DNA of 64,000 nucleotides from Castor canadensis (GCF_047511655.1 NC_133405.1:91857046-91921045); one strand, 5' to 3'; numbered from the stretch's first letter, positions 12,236 through 24,913 are shown. Numbers and translations are program-made. The notes: a model not told the origin generated them from the sequence alone.

Positions 12236-13020
12236 GTAAGCTTCCCGTCCCAGCTTGGCAGTGGCACAAAGATGGGGGTGGGAGTGTGTAGTGAAAGAAG
12301 CACCTGCCAGGACCCCCACCTGCCAGCTTCTTGGGCACCCCAAGGCTGTGTACTGCCCACCTGGTATTCCCCAACACCCCCAGCCCTGCCTAGTGCACCC
12401 CTGTTGTGCCTGCTTCCCCTGATGCCAGCGATTTAGACCAGCCAGGCTGTATCCACAGCAATAGAAGCAGTAGTGTCACTGGCGACCAGATCACTGAGGG
12501 TCTCACAATGTGGCCTGGGCTGTGATTTATCCTGAGTGAAACAGCTTGAGCCCCCATCCTGGATTCCAAGACAGCCCTGCTGAGAGAGCCCAGGTAAGCA
12601 GGCAGCGTCCCTCTACCAAAGATGGGGGGCTGGGACTTCTCTTCTGTCTCCCCACACATTTCAGAGTCTCCATCACTGCCATGCTCCTGGTCTCTCTCTG
12701 TTAGTCTCTCTTTCTGCTCCATCACAGAGGCTGCTTGAGCACTCAAACCCAGAGACTGCTCCTCTTCCCCCATCTGTTCAACCTCAAATGTCCCATGAGA
12801 AAGGGAACCACCACCTGTTTCCCCACACCGGGTCTGCTTTTGTCATTATGGGTGTATTTTGGACATAAAGTTGTATTAATATTTCCTGTGTGCTAGCTGT
12901 GAAAGGGATGCCTGGAAGCCTAGCTGGCCATGTTCCCCTCACAATGCCTGCAGCTGCTTTCTCTCCCTCCTCTCCCTCCCCCTTCACTCTCCTCCAGGTT
13001 CTCTGGCCTGTTTGCAGGAT
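12236..13020. other. Start of the presumed GPR173 first intron
   Basis: GC-moderate, largely unique sequence with no recognised repeat. Frames of about 100-160 codons on the minus strand (11.7-12.8 kb) reflect GC-rich composition and lack domain signals. Confidence 0.4.
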
Positions 13021-13021
13021 G

Positions 13022-13023
<2 letters not shown>

Positions 13024-13096
<73 letters not shown>
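13024..13096 (+). repeat. (GT)n microsatellite, about 36 units
   Basis: A near-perfect GT dinucleotide run followed by a short AGAG patch. Confidence 0.97.
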
Positions 13097-13098
<2 letters not shown>

Positions 13099-13174
13099 AC
13101 AGAGAGAGAGCACCTGGGTAGCATGTAAGTGGGTAGATATGACAGGAAATCTTGTAGACCAGACCACCTGCCAC

Positions 13175-13258
13175 TCTTTCCTTCCTTCCTTTCCTCCTTC
13201 CTTTCTTCCCTCCCTCCCTCCTTCCTGCCTTCCTTCCTTCCTTCCTTCCTTCCTTCCC
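13175..13258 (+). repeat. (CTTC)n/(CCCT)n tetranucleotide repeat
   Basis: A pyrimidine-only tract of CTTC-type units, about 80 bp after the GT run. Confidence 0.95.
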
Positions 13259-13679
13259 CTGTCTTTCCCCACAGGTAGTCTAGACTTTTGCTCACTCACC
13301 ATGGAAGATACACTGTGATTCCTAGCTAGGGGGAGGAAGCTGCTGTAGAGCTAAAGAAAGGTGAGATGGGGTTGGGAAGCACTTCCAGACCCTAGACTGC
13401 CTGATGACTCTGAGGGGGCATGGGCCAAGTCACAGGACCACCAGGCACAACATGGTCATCCCCATAGGGTGGGCCCTAGCCTCTATCACATGGCTCTCTG
13501 TCTCTGTTTCAGATACCCATGTTGTATCTGGGACCACCAGATCTGTAGCCTTGTGCACAGTGGCCAGAGGTCCCTATATCTGAAGGGGCAGAAAAACCTG
13601 GTACATGGAGAGCATGGATTCTACCAGGGACTACTAGTTCTGCAACTTTAGTGGAAGCATGCCACTAAAACAACCTCAG

Positions 13680-13835
13680 TTTTGCCATGTGTCAGAGACT
13701 GGTAACCCTTCCTTCATGGGTGTGTGCAGGGATTAAATGAGTTGGTGCATGTAAATAAGGGATGAACATAGATGTGGCACAGAAGCAATGTCAGCAAAGC
13801 TCAGGGTCAGTATTGTTGCTGATCATTCTCAATTA
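13680..13835 (+). repeat. MIR SINE fragment
   Basis: The 3' MIR text is recognisable (GGGATTAAATGAGTTGGTGC and CATGTAAATAAGG). It is diverged. Confidence 0.6.
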
Positions 13836-14043
13836 ATATTGCCATTGTTTATTTAGAGGAGAGTCTAGTAACTCTTCTCCAGGGTCTCTGCAGAAATCTG
13901 GAGAAGGCAGCAGGTGGGCAAGTGGGGGGGTGGGGAAGTTGGGTGAGAAGGCAGGAGCAGCACTATGTTGTTACTTATTTGTAGGAAATAAGTGGTAGCT
14001 GTGGCCAAAGCTTTCCGTCCCCAACCCACTCCAGGCTGCTTGT

Positions 14044-14044
<1 letters not shown>

Positions 14045-14121
<77 letters not shown>
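14045..14121 (+). repeat. Compound (AC)n(AG)n microsatellite
   Basis: About 17 AC units pass directly into about 22 AG units. Confidence 0.97.
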
Positions 14122-14125
<4 letters not shown>

Positions 14126-17100
14126 GATCCCCTGTGAGCCAGCAGAGGCCTTGCTTACAGCCTGCAGTGTTCCTGGCCCTGGTGATGAATGCGTCTCCCT
14201 GTTGAGGGGAGACTTGGCAAGAGTTTGGCCTGTGGTCAGTGGTTGGCAGGGCCTGGAGAGAAGGCTGAAGCTTCTGAAATCACACAGCTTTGGGTAGAGC
14301 TGGGGTGTGGTCCATGCAGCAGCCATATCTGTGGGGGACGGGTCCCAGGGGAGTTGTTCACCCAGACCCTGGGGTTGGGGAAGAGTGGGGTCTACTGACT
14401 GGCATCTGGGTGTGGAGGTGTGGTGAAACACAGAATGAGAGGTCGGGGACCAGGGGAGGAGTAGGAGAAGGGAAAAAACAGACCCAGAAAACCCCTCTGT
14501 GGGGACAGGGAAGATTGGGGCCTTGAAATAGAGTAGACTTTTTTAAGGAAGCATTTAGTGTGGAAGGGAGAGAACCCAGCTTGTTGTCTGAGGGCATCTG
14601 GGCCTGAGTGTGGATATAGATGTCCACTGAAAACATGTGGCTGAGCGTGCAGTCTGTGTGCATGTCTGCTCCCAGGCACTATGGGTGTGTATAAGTCTGT
14701 GTGTGTGATCAGGCCATGGGATGGTGTGTGGGAATGTGTGGGTATCTGGGTAGGTTTGTGTGTATGGGGGGGTATGACTTTGCATGTCTGTCTGGGTGAG
14801 CAAATGGACATGCTTGATTCTGACCCTTGTGTGGGTGTGTTTCTCTGAGTATATAGGCCTGTTGAATATGGTTGTATATGTGTGTGATACCTATTTGCCT
14901 TTGAGTGTCTGGTTATATGTATATGAGTGTGTGAATTTCAGAATGCTTAAGTAAGAATGTCCAATTAAGTGAATATCTACTTGTATCTGATTATGTATAT
15001 TCATGTATGCTTACATGTGCCTGTGAGTGTGGGTTCATCTAAATGATGTGTTTTTGAGTATAAAAACATATGTGTATGTCGAGGCATGTAGCTGTGGATA
15101 AGTGTATGTGAACATGCTTCTGTGTGATGTGGGTGTGTCTGTCATATATTTGTATAAGTAGATCTATGGGTGAGTGATTATGTGAATTCTCTAACATTTT
15201 AAATTTTGTATGTGTACGTGTGTGCATATTTGCACACTGTCTATAGAGAAACCTATGTGTCCATATCTATTTAGGGAAACATGAGTGTAGATGGGCACAC
15301 TAGAATAAAAAGAACTAGTTGTGCGGGTAAGGGAGAGCGTATGAATTGAAATATGTGTTTTGTGTATGCCTATGTATGCACATTGTATATGTGTATGCAT
15401 ACTAGCATATTATACACACATACATGCAAGACTGTGTGCACAGGTAAGTGGGTGCATTTGTATATATGTCTAATTGTGTTTGTGTATACACCATTATGTG
15501 TGAGTGCATATTTGATTGTGGTATGCATGAGTAACCATATTTCATAATACTGGGATGCACGTGTCTCACTATGTGTTTTGTTTGAATTTCTGAGTATGAG
15601 TGTGAATGTGTGTTTGAATAAGCCTGTGAGTGATTGTGCATGTATATGTGGTTGTATATGCTAGTAGGTGTGAACACCTAACCGTGCATGTGTTTGAGTG
15701 AACATATCTGTAAATATGCCTGTGTGTGTGCCTGTCTGTGCAGGTGTGTGAATCAAGCAGTTTGAATAGTTCTAATTATTTGCATTTGTGTTTGTATTTA
15801 TTTACCTTTGTTTTGTCTGCACATATATTGTCGAACAACATAAGTAAATGTAAATGCACACCACTCTTGCCCTATAAGTACATTTGTGTGTGTGTGTGTG
15901 TGTGTGTGAGGATATCTTTGCATGCGTGTGTCTGTGATAAGTGTGGATCGATTCTTCTTGTGCAGATGAACAAGTTTGTGCAAGACTATGTGAGTGTAAT
16001 TCCATGTGTGCATGTGTGTGAACATACCTTTGAGTTTAAGTCTGTCTGTGGGAATGTAGGTATAAATCATTCTTTCATTTATGTGGCTTTTTATTATGGA
16101 TGAATAAATGTGTGTGATTGTAATGCTATGCATATCTGGCTGTGATAGTGTGTGTTTTGTGAGTATACCTATGTTTCCATATCTGACTGTGTGCATATGG
16201 GAATGAAGTTAATGTACAAGTCTATGCGCATGTGAATATGTTCATAGGTGTACATGCCTAGTTGCACATGTGTTGCATATGTGTTAGAATATTTATATAT
16301 GTAAACATCATCTCATTTATAAACATGTGTATATCTGAGTGTTCATGTGTATGAGTACACCCACACAGATATGTGTATATATAAATATACATATGTGGTT
16401 ATGACTGAGGGGGTGTGTATACCATTTGAGAGCTCTCATATTTCTTCATTATTGTATGTGTGATACAGTTAGCCTGTGGGAATGTGAAAGTATGCCTATG
16501 TTTGTGAGTGAATGTGTCATTCATGAATATGTCATGTGAATGTATGTCAAGCATGTGTCTACAATTAAGAGTAAATGGATATACACATGTGTGAGTGTGT
16601 ATTACTGTGAGTGTACCTATATGTTTAGATGAATGAAGGTATTTATGCATCTGCATATGTCTGATGGTGTGTGAGAGAGGCCTGGACTTAGTCCTGTGCA
16701 GATGACCCTTATCACTGAGGGAGTGATAAGAGAGGGAACTTTTGAGTTTGTGTGACTTTCTGTGCACCTCAGCATGTTTATATGCATGTCTGAGAGTCAG
16801 TGCTGCCCTTATCAGACCAGATCTGTCTGTAACTGTGTAGACACAGTTCATGATCCCATTTCTGGAGCTTTTCTGCCCTTGACCATGTACTGGATCTTTG
16901 CGGAGGCCTCAGGATAATTTCTGTCATCATTCATATCCAAGAAGTGGGAACTACTTGTAGCTGATATCCTACTGGGGGAAGGGGGTCTATGGCCTCTTTA
17001 GAAAAGGATTCTTTGAAATACCAAGATCTCCCTTCCCATCCCACTATCAAAGGCCTAGGATAGAATGGCATTATATAGTACCTAGGGTTAGTAAGTGGTT

Positions 17101-19121
17101 TTTAGAGAACACCCGAATTCTGTCATGCAGAATTTTAGTTGTGTGTATAGTGTTGTTTACACAGAAAGAGAGAGAAAGGATGTGGACTGTGTATATATGA
17201 GAGAACATTTGTGTTTCTGAGAAGGTGTACATATGAGATATTTGGGTGTATTTGAGGAGGGAAGGGTGAATATGGGTGTGTGTAAATTGATCAATTTGGA
17301 TAAAGGATGGTATAAGTGACAGTTTGGGTGTGACAGGGTGGGAATATGTGTGAGGATGTATATATTTGAGAGGTGTGTGAATATGGGTTTATCTGAAAGT
17401 GCCAGAGAGAATGGTGGCTTGTCTGGATAGTGTGTGTTTGAGAGTGTGACTGTATCTGTGTTTGTGTGTGTGTAAGAGACTGTGGGGGGATATGCAAATG
17501 AGAGCGCATGAGTGCATTGGTGTGGGAGTATTCAAGTGTGAGATACCTGGATGGTGTGTAGGCGTATCTAGGCAATCAAAGTATGTGATGGGGTGACTCT
17601 AGATGGTGTGTATAAGAGAATTTGGGCATATCTAGGTGAGGGTGGAAGTGTATGGGAGTGCATATGTAATTGGGGGCATCTATGGATGGTGTGAGGATGT
17701 ATTTGGGTGAGATATATGTGTGTGTATGTGGTATATATGAGAGACCATTTTGTGATTTTGTGTGTGGAGTGTGGGTTGATCTGGGTGATGGTGATTAAGA
17801 GAGGATGGAGTCTGGATTGTGTGTGCATGTGTGTGTGAGAGAGAGTGTGTATGTATGTGTGTTCTGGTGTTTCTGAGAGTGTGGTAGGGTGTGAGAGCAT
17901 GGATATGTCCAGTGGGAGGAGTGTGTATGTGTATCTGGATGGGGTATGAGAGTTTGGGCATAACTGGGCTGAGGGTGAATGTGGGAATGTCACATGTGGG
18001 TAAGATGTGGATGTATCCCAATCATATGTGAGAGAAAGTGTGCAGAAACAGTTGAGCTTGTTGATGCATTTGGATGGGGGGAGGGTCGGAGCATGGCTAT
18101 ATTTGGGTAAAGAGTGTGTAGTAAGGTTATTTGTGGATGGTATGTCTTAAGAGCTTGGTTGCATATCTGGGTGGAGAGAGAAAACTCCAGCTTTCTCTTC
18201 AGCTTTCTGAGTGTGTGAAAGAGAGAGTTTGGGCAGCATCTGGGTGGAAGTGTGTGTACGGAGTGTGTGGGTGCACCCGCGTGGTGTGGAGTTGATAGCA
18301 TAGATACATCTGGGGAGTGAGGTGTGTGTGCGGGTGCACACAGATTGCCTGTGTGACAGTTGGATATATTTGAGTGGTGCATGTGTGTGTGTGTTTGTGT
18401 GGGTATAGATGTATCTAGATGGTGTGTGGGACTCTGAGTGGATCTTGATGGTGTATACAGGGTGAATCTGAACAGTGATGTATGAATGAAAGGGTGATGT
18501 ACCTGAAGGGGGCTGTGCTTGGTTTGGGGGTTGTGCACGTGCACACATGCACACACCTAAAAGAGACAGGGAGAACACAAGAAAATATGGTTGTACATAT
18601 GTCAGAGTGAAGGTTCTCTGAATTATAGTAGGTAGATATCTGAGTGCTCTGTGTGCCTATGTGTGTATATATATTTGGGTTAAGAATTTGTGAGTGTATC
18701 TAGGTGGGGTGTATCAAAGTGTAGTGCCTTTGGAGAGTGTGTGTGTCATTGTGGGTGTGTCTTGATACCGTGTATTTGAAAGAGAGATTGTAGGTGCGCC
18801 TGAGACAGTATGAAAGCTTTGAGTTGGGGGCCATAAGTCTGAGTGTATCTGACTATTGTATGTGAGAGAGTGGGTGGACTGAGCTGGAAATTGTGCAAGT
18901 GTGGCTGTATTTGGATGGAGTGCCTGTGAGTATAAATGTGTTTGAGACATATATATACATATATGGATAAGTGTATTTAGATGGGATGTGTGAGTGAGAG
19001 TGGGTGTATTGGTGTTGTGGTTACATCTGAAAGGTATGTGTAAGAAGAATGTGTGGAATGTGTGTATACCTAGATTGGGGCATGTGAGAGTATAGGTATA
19101 TCTAAGTAAGATTGTGTGGTG

Positions 19122-19124
<3 letters not shown>

Positions 19125-19172
<48 letters not shown>
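19125..19172 (+). repeat. (GA)n microsatellite
   Basis: About 24 GA units embedded in the TG-rich tract. Confidence 0.97.
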
Positions 19173-19176
<4 letters not shown>

Positions 19177-19674
19177 GAAAGAGAAAGTGGTGTGTGAGTA
19201 TATAGGAAAGTCTGTGGGGGATGTTGAGTGAATCTGGTAAATGTGCATGTGGATTCCTCTGGATAGTGTGTGTGCTTGGGTATATTTCAGCGGAGAACGT
19301 ATTTGAAAATGTGAGTGTATTTATATGTGAAGGTGTATTTTTCTGGATGCTGAGTAGATGATGTATCTGGATGTTTTGTGTGTTCAGTGGTGTGGGTGTT
19401 TCTGGGTCAGACTGTGATTGTAGCCTTATATATGAATGTGTATATGTCTCCTCAGGCATATATATCTCTGCTGGAATGTCTGTAATGTGAACATGTCCAG
19501 GTTTGTCCGTGTATGTAAGTAGGTGTATGTGGCCATTTGTGCTTGAGCATGTCAGTAAATGGGAGCTGGCTTGTGTTAGCACATGCTTGCACTGGAGTGG
19601 TATCTGTTATTTATGTTTGAGGTGAGTGTAGTTCTACATGTGATTAATTGAATCTGCAAGGTTTCTAGACAACC

Positions 19675-19860
19675 TTTAGGTTTGAATGCTAGTTCTATCA
19701 TGTATTAGCTGTGTGGCTTTGGGCAAGTCACCTAACCACAACAAAGCCCTAGTGTCCTTATCTGTAAGGTGGGGGCATTTAAAAAAGTGCTTGGAATAGT
19801 GCCTAACACGTAGCGAGACCTCTCATGAGTGTTACCTATTACTATAATTATTATCTGCCC
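19675..19860 (+). repeat. MIR SINE
   Basis: Clear MIR sequence: GAATGCTAGTTCTATCA, TAGCTGTGTGGCTTTGGGCA, then CTTATCTGTAAGGTGGGG and AATAGTGCCTAACACGTAG. It splits the TG-rich tract, so that part of the locus contains ancient ordinary sequence. Confidence 0.88.
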
Positions 19861-21374
19861 CAGTGGGTAACAGTACATGTCCATTTGCCAGTGCAAAGGT
19901 GATTTTCACATGCATATTTGCCCCATTATCTGCCCATGTTTAAGTGAGAAAATGAACTTACCCTCTTTGTATATAAGAGTGTATATAAAAGTGTATGTGT
20001 ACTTAGATGTGTCTCAGTTTACATATAAAACCACAGATGTCTGAGAAAGAATGTGCATAAGGGTGAATAGAAGGGGTTGGAACTTGTGTGCATACTTCCC
20101 AGTGCACACTACTCTGGGTGAGTATGAGAACACACACACTCATATCTGTGGTAGTGCAATATCCGTGTGGGTGTGCATGTTCCCTGCATTGCTGGTATGT
20201 CTGCATATGTGAGCATGCCTCCATCTGTGTGTATACATACATGCCAGTGTGTTATTATCTGACTATGGAAACAGGTTTATAGTTATCAGTATGTAAATGT
20301 ATGCATGTGAATCTCTGTTGTGCCTGCAAGTGTCAGGAGGTTGAAATATAGACTTATATGTGATGATGCAGGTGTGTGTGTGTGTTTATTGTGAAGGGCT
20401 TGTGTCTATATGGCAGTGTATATGTGTGGATCTGTGTTGTATGGGTGTATGTGTAGGTGTGAATGGGCATATACATCTGAAGATTTGTGTCTTTCTGTAT
20501 TTATACGCCTCCATGGCGATGTGGGTATGTATTCATAAGTTTGCATTGTTCTACATATCTGCTTGCCTGAGTAATGTGCCCGTATTTGTGAGCATGTCTA
20601 CATGTATGTGTGTCAGAGCAGATTTATGAGAGCGGCTTTATATAAAATAATGGGTTTTCATCTCAGTGTAACAGCCAGTGTGGGGCAGGGAGGGCCTGAA
20701 TCTGTAAGATATGAATGGGACTTGACCTATGTCTGAATGTCAATTCTTCTGTCTTCACATACAGGATTATGTCTGAAATTGTGTGGGTGCATGCAATTAA
20801 GTTTGTATGTATGTCTTTTCAAATGTGAGTGTGTCTCTGCCTAGGCCCGTAGTTCTATACAAAGGCAGTTGTTGCATATTCTGGAGGGCTTTGCTAGCGA
20901 ATAGGAACCCAGACACATGCCTAACTGTTGCTTTGTAGATGAGGGTTAATATGTGTGTGTGTGTGTGTGTGTCTGTATATGAGTGCCGGATTATGCCTAT
21001 CAGCTGGTATAAGTCTGGATGGGAATGAAAATTTGAATTTCCATGTACACATGAGCCCACGTGCACATACCTGTGTGTGTGCTAGTGTTTATATGCAATA
21101 TGACTAGATGTAAATGTGTTAGGGTAGTCAGGACCCAGCACTCAGAAAATGAAATCTTTTTATGGCACGTAAGGGTAAACTAAAGAGGATTTAAGGGTAC
21201 TAGGGCTTGGTGAGATGAAATTCCTTACATTTTCTCCATAGTGTACAATTGTAAGAGAAAAAAGTGAGTGCAGAGTTTTGGTAAGTTATTAAATATTGAA
21301 TTTGAATACAACTTTCAAATAAAATCTTTTCAAAATTTTTTCATGATACACTTGAGTTCACCTCTTGGAAAATA

Positions 21375-21985
21375 ACATTTTTATTCATTGATAGGAATTT
21401 GTGTTCGTCAACATCTGTGTCCACTGTTTTTGAGCCTCTGGGTCATGACTGCCTTAGTTTACTTTATTGTCATTTGATTCATTTGTGGTTATTTTAATCT
21501 GGATTTGATGAGTCTGTTGGTGCTGAGCATAGATCTTCTACGTTGAATTATTGTACTTCTTGGCGAAAAACCAAACTAAACAAATGAAGCAAGTAAACAA
21601 CTGGTAGTTTTGACACAGATTAAAACTGGCATCATGGTCTTCCACTTCTTGATCTTGGAAGTCATGTTGAAGTCAAGACCTATTCCATAGAGGTTATTCA
21701 GGCACATTTTGCCATTAGTCCTCCATTCTTTGCTTAATGTGTGAAATGTAGCTTCACAATTCTTCAAGTCAGCAAAGCTCACCTCAAAAACATGAGCTTT
21801 AGGGTCATCAGGTACCATTTTGGCTTCTCTAAAGCATCAGATCCAGTTTCTAGTGCTCAGTATGGCTCAGTATGGTATGGCTTTCACACCATACCATCTT
21901 GTCCTAAGAAATGAAATAACTACTTTTGTGTGACTTCGTTTTCTACCTCCCCTTTACAACTCACTTTCTCTTGTCATGCTCAGGC
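21375..21985 (-). pseudogene. RPS3A (pseudogene): RPS3A processed pseudogene
   Basis: On the minus strand an intronless sequence follows ribosomal protein eS1 (RPS3A) in order. Nucleotides equivalent to the early lysine-rich part lie at about 21930-21985. Next comes text matching SKKDWYDVKA (near 21890-21925), then an 80-codon frame (21576-21818) containing VFEVSFADLKN, KKWKTM and VKTT in the same order as VFEVSLADLQN, MVKKWQTM and VKTT of RPS3A. The tail continues through text matching YAQHQQ (near 21530) and IMTREVQ (near 21450). Frame is lost several times and divergence is high, so it is old and non-functional. No poly(A) or duplication is discernible. RPS3A commonly gives rise to retrocopies in mammals. 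Confidence 0.82.
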
Positions 21986-22170
21986 AGAGACCCAGGGTTT
22001 TTTCTCCAAATAGCTACATGATGTCTTGATAGTCACAGTCAACAGGAACCTGCTTACAAAAGTAGGTGTAGCAAATGGTATGTGTCTATATATACTTTCT
22101 CACCAATAATCAGAATCTGGATAGTTCAGTCTTTGAATTGTGAGCTTCAAAGAGAAAATTCTGCTGGTTT

Positions 22171-22256
22171 TTTTTTTTTTTGGCCGCACAGGTTTTGAAC
22201 TCAGGGCCTTACACTTGCTAGGCAGGTGCTCTACCACTTGAGCCATGCCTCCCCCC
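22171..22256 (-). repeat. ID-like SINE monomer, reverse orientation
   Basis: Poly-T followed by a reversed ID body (GGTTTTGAACTCAGGGCC through GAGCCATGCCTCCCCCC), lying just upstream of the RPS3A retrocopy's 5' end. Confidence 0.85.
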
Positions 22257-22259
22257 AGG

Positions 22260-23210
22260 ATTCTGCCTTTAATCTACCACCTTTCTTTTCTTTCAATCAA
22301 ATATGATGCTGAAATTTTTTGTAACACTCATGAATTTTGAATCCCACAGAAAATTTTCATTTGAGTATCTCAAAATAATGATGGAACTTTTCCCCTAAGT
22401 AAATGCAGAGTTCACTCTATACATTCTAATAAATCTTCTTTCATATTCAAATTGTAGCACCAAGTAAACATCACCCAGGCAGCCATACTTGACCTCACTT
22501 CTCCTAAGTTGAAGTCTTGCTTCTAATCTATAAACCTTGTTGGTACTGGATACTCCTATATACGGTATTTTGAGTGTCTTTAAAGTTTTTAATGTAATTT
22601 TTTTTTTGGTAGGACTGTGGTTTGAACTCAAGGCTTGCCCTTGCAAAGTGGGCACTCTACCACTTGAGCCACACCTCCAGCCCATTCTGCACTGGTTAGA
22701 GATGGGGGGGTCTCATGAATTATTTGCCTGGGCTGGCCTGGAACCACATCCTCTCAGTCTCAGCCTCCCAAGTAGCTAGGATTATAGGCTTAAGCCACCA
22801 GCACCCGGCATTCAATGTAATTTTATTCTTGTGTTCAACAAGCCATTTGTTGAAGCTGGTAAACATCAAATCTGTGAAGTAAGAACAATTCACAAAGAAA
22901 TACTTAAATGTTTCTTTTAGGTCATGATTTTTTTAACAAAATCCTTACACACTTAGGTTTAAAACAACAGAGAAAGGTGTGCAGATCCCAGTTCTTCACA
23001 GAAAGCTGAACGATAGGTGGAGAGAGTCTTGGACTTAGTTAAATTCACCAGTATCATATACTGTGGAAATTAGACTTAACACAATCTTTTACAGGTAAAT
23101 GAAACTTGGTGTTATCAGAGCAACTTCTGCCATCACAATAGCAGCATCAGTCCACACACTAATGCAGAGTTTCCACAATATTTCAAGGTATTCATGAATT
23201 AACTCACATA
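22260..23210 (-). other. Unassigned sequence, possibly an unidentified decayed retrocopy
   Basis: Either side of a SINE (22596-22808), minus-strand translation gives protein-like stretches such as RRSEVKYGCLGDVYLVLQFEYE (22395-22530) and TDLMFTSFNKWLVEHKNK (about 22825-22880), separated by stops. I cannot name a parent gene. It could be a degraded processed pseudogene or coincidence. Confidence 0.25.
22596..22808 (-). repeat. B1/ID dimeric SINE, reverse orientation
   Basis: Poly-T, a reversed ID half (GGACTGTGGTTTGAACTCAA), then a reversed B1 half ending in CCACCAGCACCCGGC. Confidence 0.88.
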
Positions 23211-23214
23211 ATTA

Positions 23215-23302
23215 TTATTTTTTGGTGGTATTGAGGATTGAACCAAGGGCCTCTTGCATGTTAGCAAAGTGCTCTACCCCTTGAGCCACACCCCCAGTCC
23301 AT
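23215..23302 (-). repeat. ID-like SINE monomer, reverse orientation
   Basis: Reversed ID body (GGTATTGAGGATTGAACCA through GAGCCACACCCCCAGTCC). Confidence 0.8.
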
Positions 23303-23867
23303 TGAAGGGGCCAGCAGACCTTAGTGATTTTTGAAAACTGATTTTTCTCTGCATTCTTAAGAAAGCAACACTCTTGAAACAAAGCATAAAGACCTAGACT
23401 TATTTATATGAATCAACTCAGACTCTTGTAAAGTTTCATTCATTTACTGACAAATATTTTGCCTAAAAATAAAAGATAATAATTATGCAAAACCACCAAG
23501 AACCAGATATGACTAATTTTAATAGCATATGTCAATAACAAGTAAATAAATAAATAATAAAATCAAGAAATAATAAAAATGGTGTGTTGTAATGCTTTTA
23601 AAGAAGTACTTTTAGAACTAGATCCTGAATTGTGGTATGTATGAAGTGGTGTAATAGACATGCTTCTGAATACAGGAGGTGAGGGAAATAGATGGATAGG
23701 GTTACAGCAGAAGAAGACTGGATTTGATTAGATACACTGAGATTCATTAATGTTCCCTCTGCTTTTTTATGTTTGAAATTATCTATAATATAGTTGTTTT
23801 TATAAAGAAGGAACAATAAAGGAAACAAACAAAATAATTCTATTCAGTATAGGAACACCTAACACTA

Positions 23868-24183
23868 TACAATACAGATTGAGCATTCCTAATCCAAAAC
23901 TCTGAAATCCAAAATGCTCCAAAATCTGAAAGTATTTGATTGACAGTATGCCACAAGAGGAAAATCCTACACTTGACCTCACAATCAAAATGCAGGTGCT
24001 CTAAAAGTATTGCATAAAATTACCTTCAGGCTTATATTTAAGATGTATACAAAACACAAATGAATTTCATGTGTAGACTTGGGTCCCACCCCCAAGATAT
24101 CTCATTATAGCTATGTGAATATTCCAAAATCTGAAGCATTTCTGGTCCCTCTGATTTTCAGATAAGGGATCTCAACTTGTCCA
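23868..24183 (+). mobile_element. Tigger-type nonautonomous DNA transposon
   Basis: Its ends are inverted versions of one another: ATTGAGCATTCCTAATCC near the left end and a TCAGATAAGGGATCTCAACTT block at the right. Between them are internal AATCCAAAATGCTCCAAAAT and AGATATCTCATTATAG blocks. From memory this belongs to the Tigger/MER MITE group (TcMar). The exact family name is not certain. Confidence 0.6.
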
Positions 24184-24224
24184 TAAATGCCATAATCATA
24201 CAACCCTTCCTCTTCTTTTCTTCT

Positions 24225-24297
24225 TTTTTTGTGATGCTAATGCTAGGCCTTGTACATGCTAGTCAAGCAGTCTACCCCAAACCACATTTCCAGGCCC
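24225..24297 (-). repeat. ID-like SINE monomer, reverse orientation
   Basis: A short, diverged reversed ID body after a T-run. Confidence 0.65.
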
Positions 24298-24349
24298 TAA
24301 TGTTTCTATTTTGTAGGGAAAAACAGCATGGAAAAGTATGAACAAGATT

Positions 24350-24569
24350 AATTTTTTTTGGTGGTACTGAGGTTTGAACTCAGATCCTCATGCTTGCTAG
24401 GCAGGAGCTCTGCCACTTGAGTCAGTCTGCCAGACCTGTTTTGTGTTGGGTATTTTCGAGATAGAGTCTTTAGAACTATTTCCTTGGGTCTGGTTTCGAA
24501 CCTTGATCCTCCTGATCTCTGCTTCCCAAGTAGCTAGGATTACAGGTGTGAGCCACCAGCACCTGGCTA
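24350..24569 (-). repeat. B1/ID dimeric SINE with target site duplication
   Basis: Reversed ID and B1 halves flanked by GAACAAGATTAA copies at about 24339-24350 and 24570-24581. Confidence 0.9.
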
Positions 24570-24913
24570 GAACAAGATTAAATTAAATGAAAAACAAAAA
24601 CTGTAATCATATATATAAATGAAACAAACAAACAAAAAACACCTCTCCCTGATGATAGACAAGTGCAAAATAATAATAAGATTATCTGTAATGTTCCCAT
24701 AGGAAGTGATAAAAATATTTACAACTTCCCTTTTTCCACCACCTCTTGGAGCTGCTCTTGCTCTACTCACTGCTATGACAAGTGCTCACCAGCCAAGCAG
24801 CTATGCCCATGTGTCCACCTATCAGTGCAAGAGTTAGCTGGTCTATGCATCTGAACCCACTGATCCCTGGAAATATATCTGTTGCAGTGTGTGTATATCA
24901 GAAAGTGAATGTG

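Larger units (their letters stand above)
14580..21100 (+). repeat. Long degenerate TG-rich tract
   Basis: For over 6 kb the plus strand is dominated by imperfect TG, TATG, TGTATCTG, GAGTGTG and GGTGTG words. There is no pure array of any length apart from short (GT) runs and one (GA) run at 19125-19172. A loose motif of the type GTGTATCTGGGTGG recurs at variable spacing between 17.2 and 19.5 kb. Apart from a MIR at 19.68 kb, almost no interspersed repeat interrupts it. The minus strand is correspondingly CA-rich, so His/Thr-rich frames there are artefacts. It lies inside the presumed GPR173 first intron, so the transcript would be UG-rich. Confidence 0.85.

Noticed and set aside
11703-12360. 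Overlapping minus-strand frames of 130-164 codons in the GC-rich segment
   Set aside because: They are low-complexity Gly/Arg/Pro-rich shadows in GC-rich DNA with no conserved motif.
12784-13302. 172-codon minus-strand frame with a His/Thr run
   Set aside because: Most of it is the GT and CTTC microsatellites read in reverse.
15726-16196. His/Thr-rich or Cys/Val-rich frames across the TG belt
   Set aside because: They are composition artefacts of TG/CA-rich DNA.
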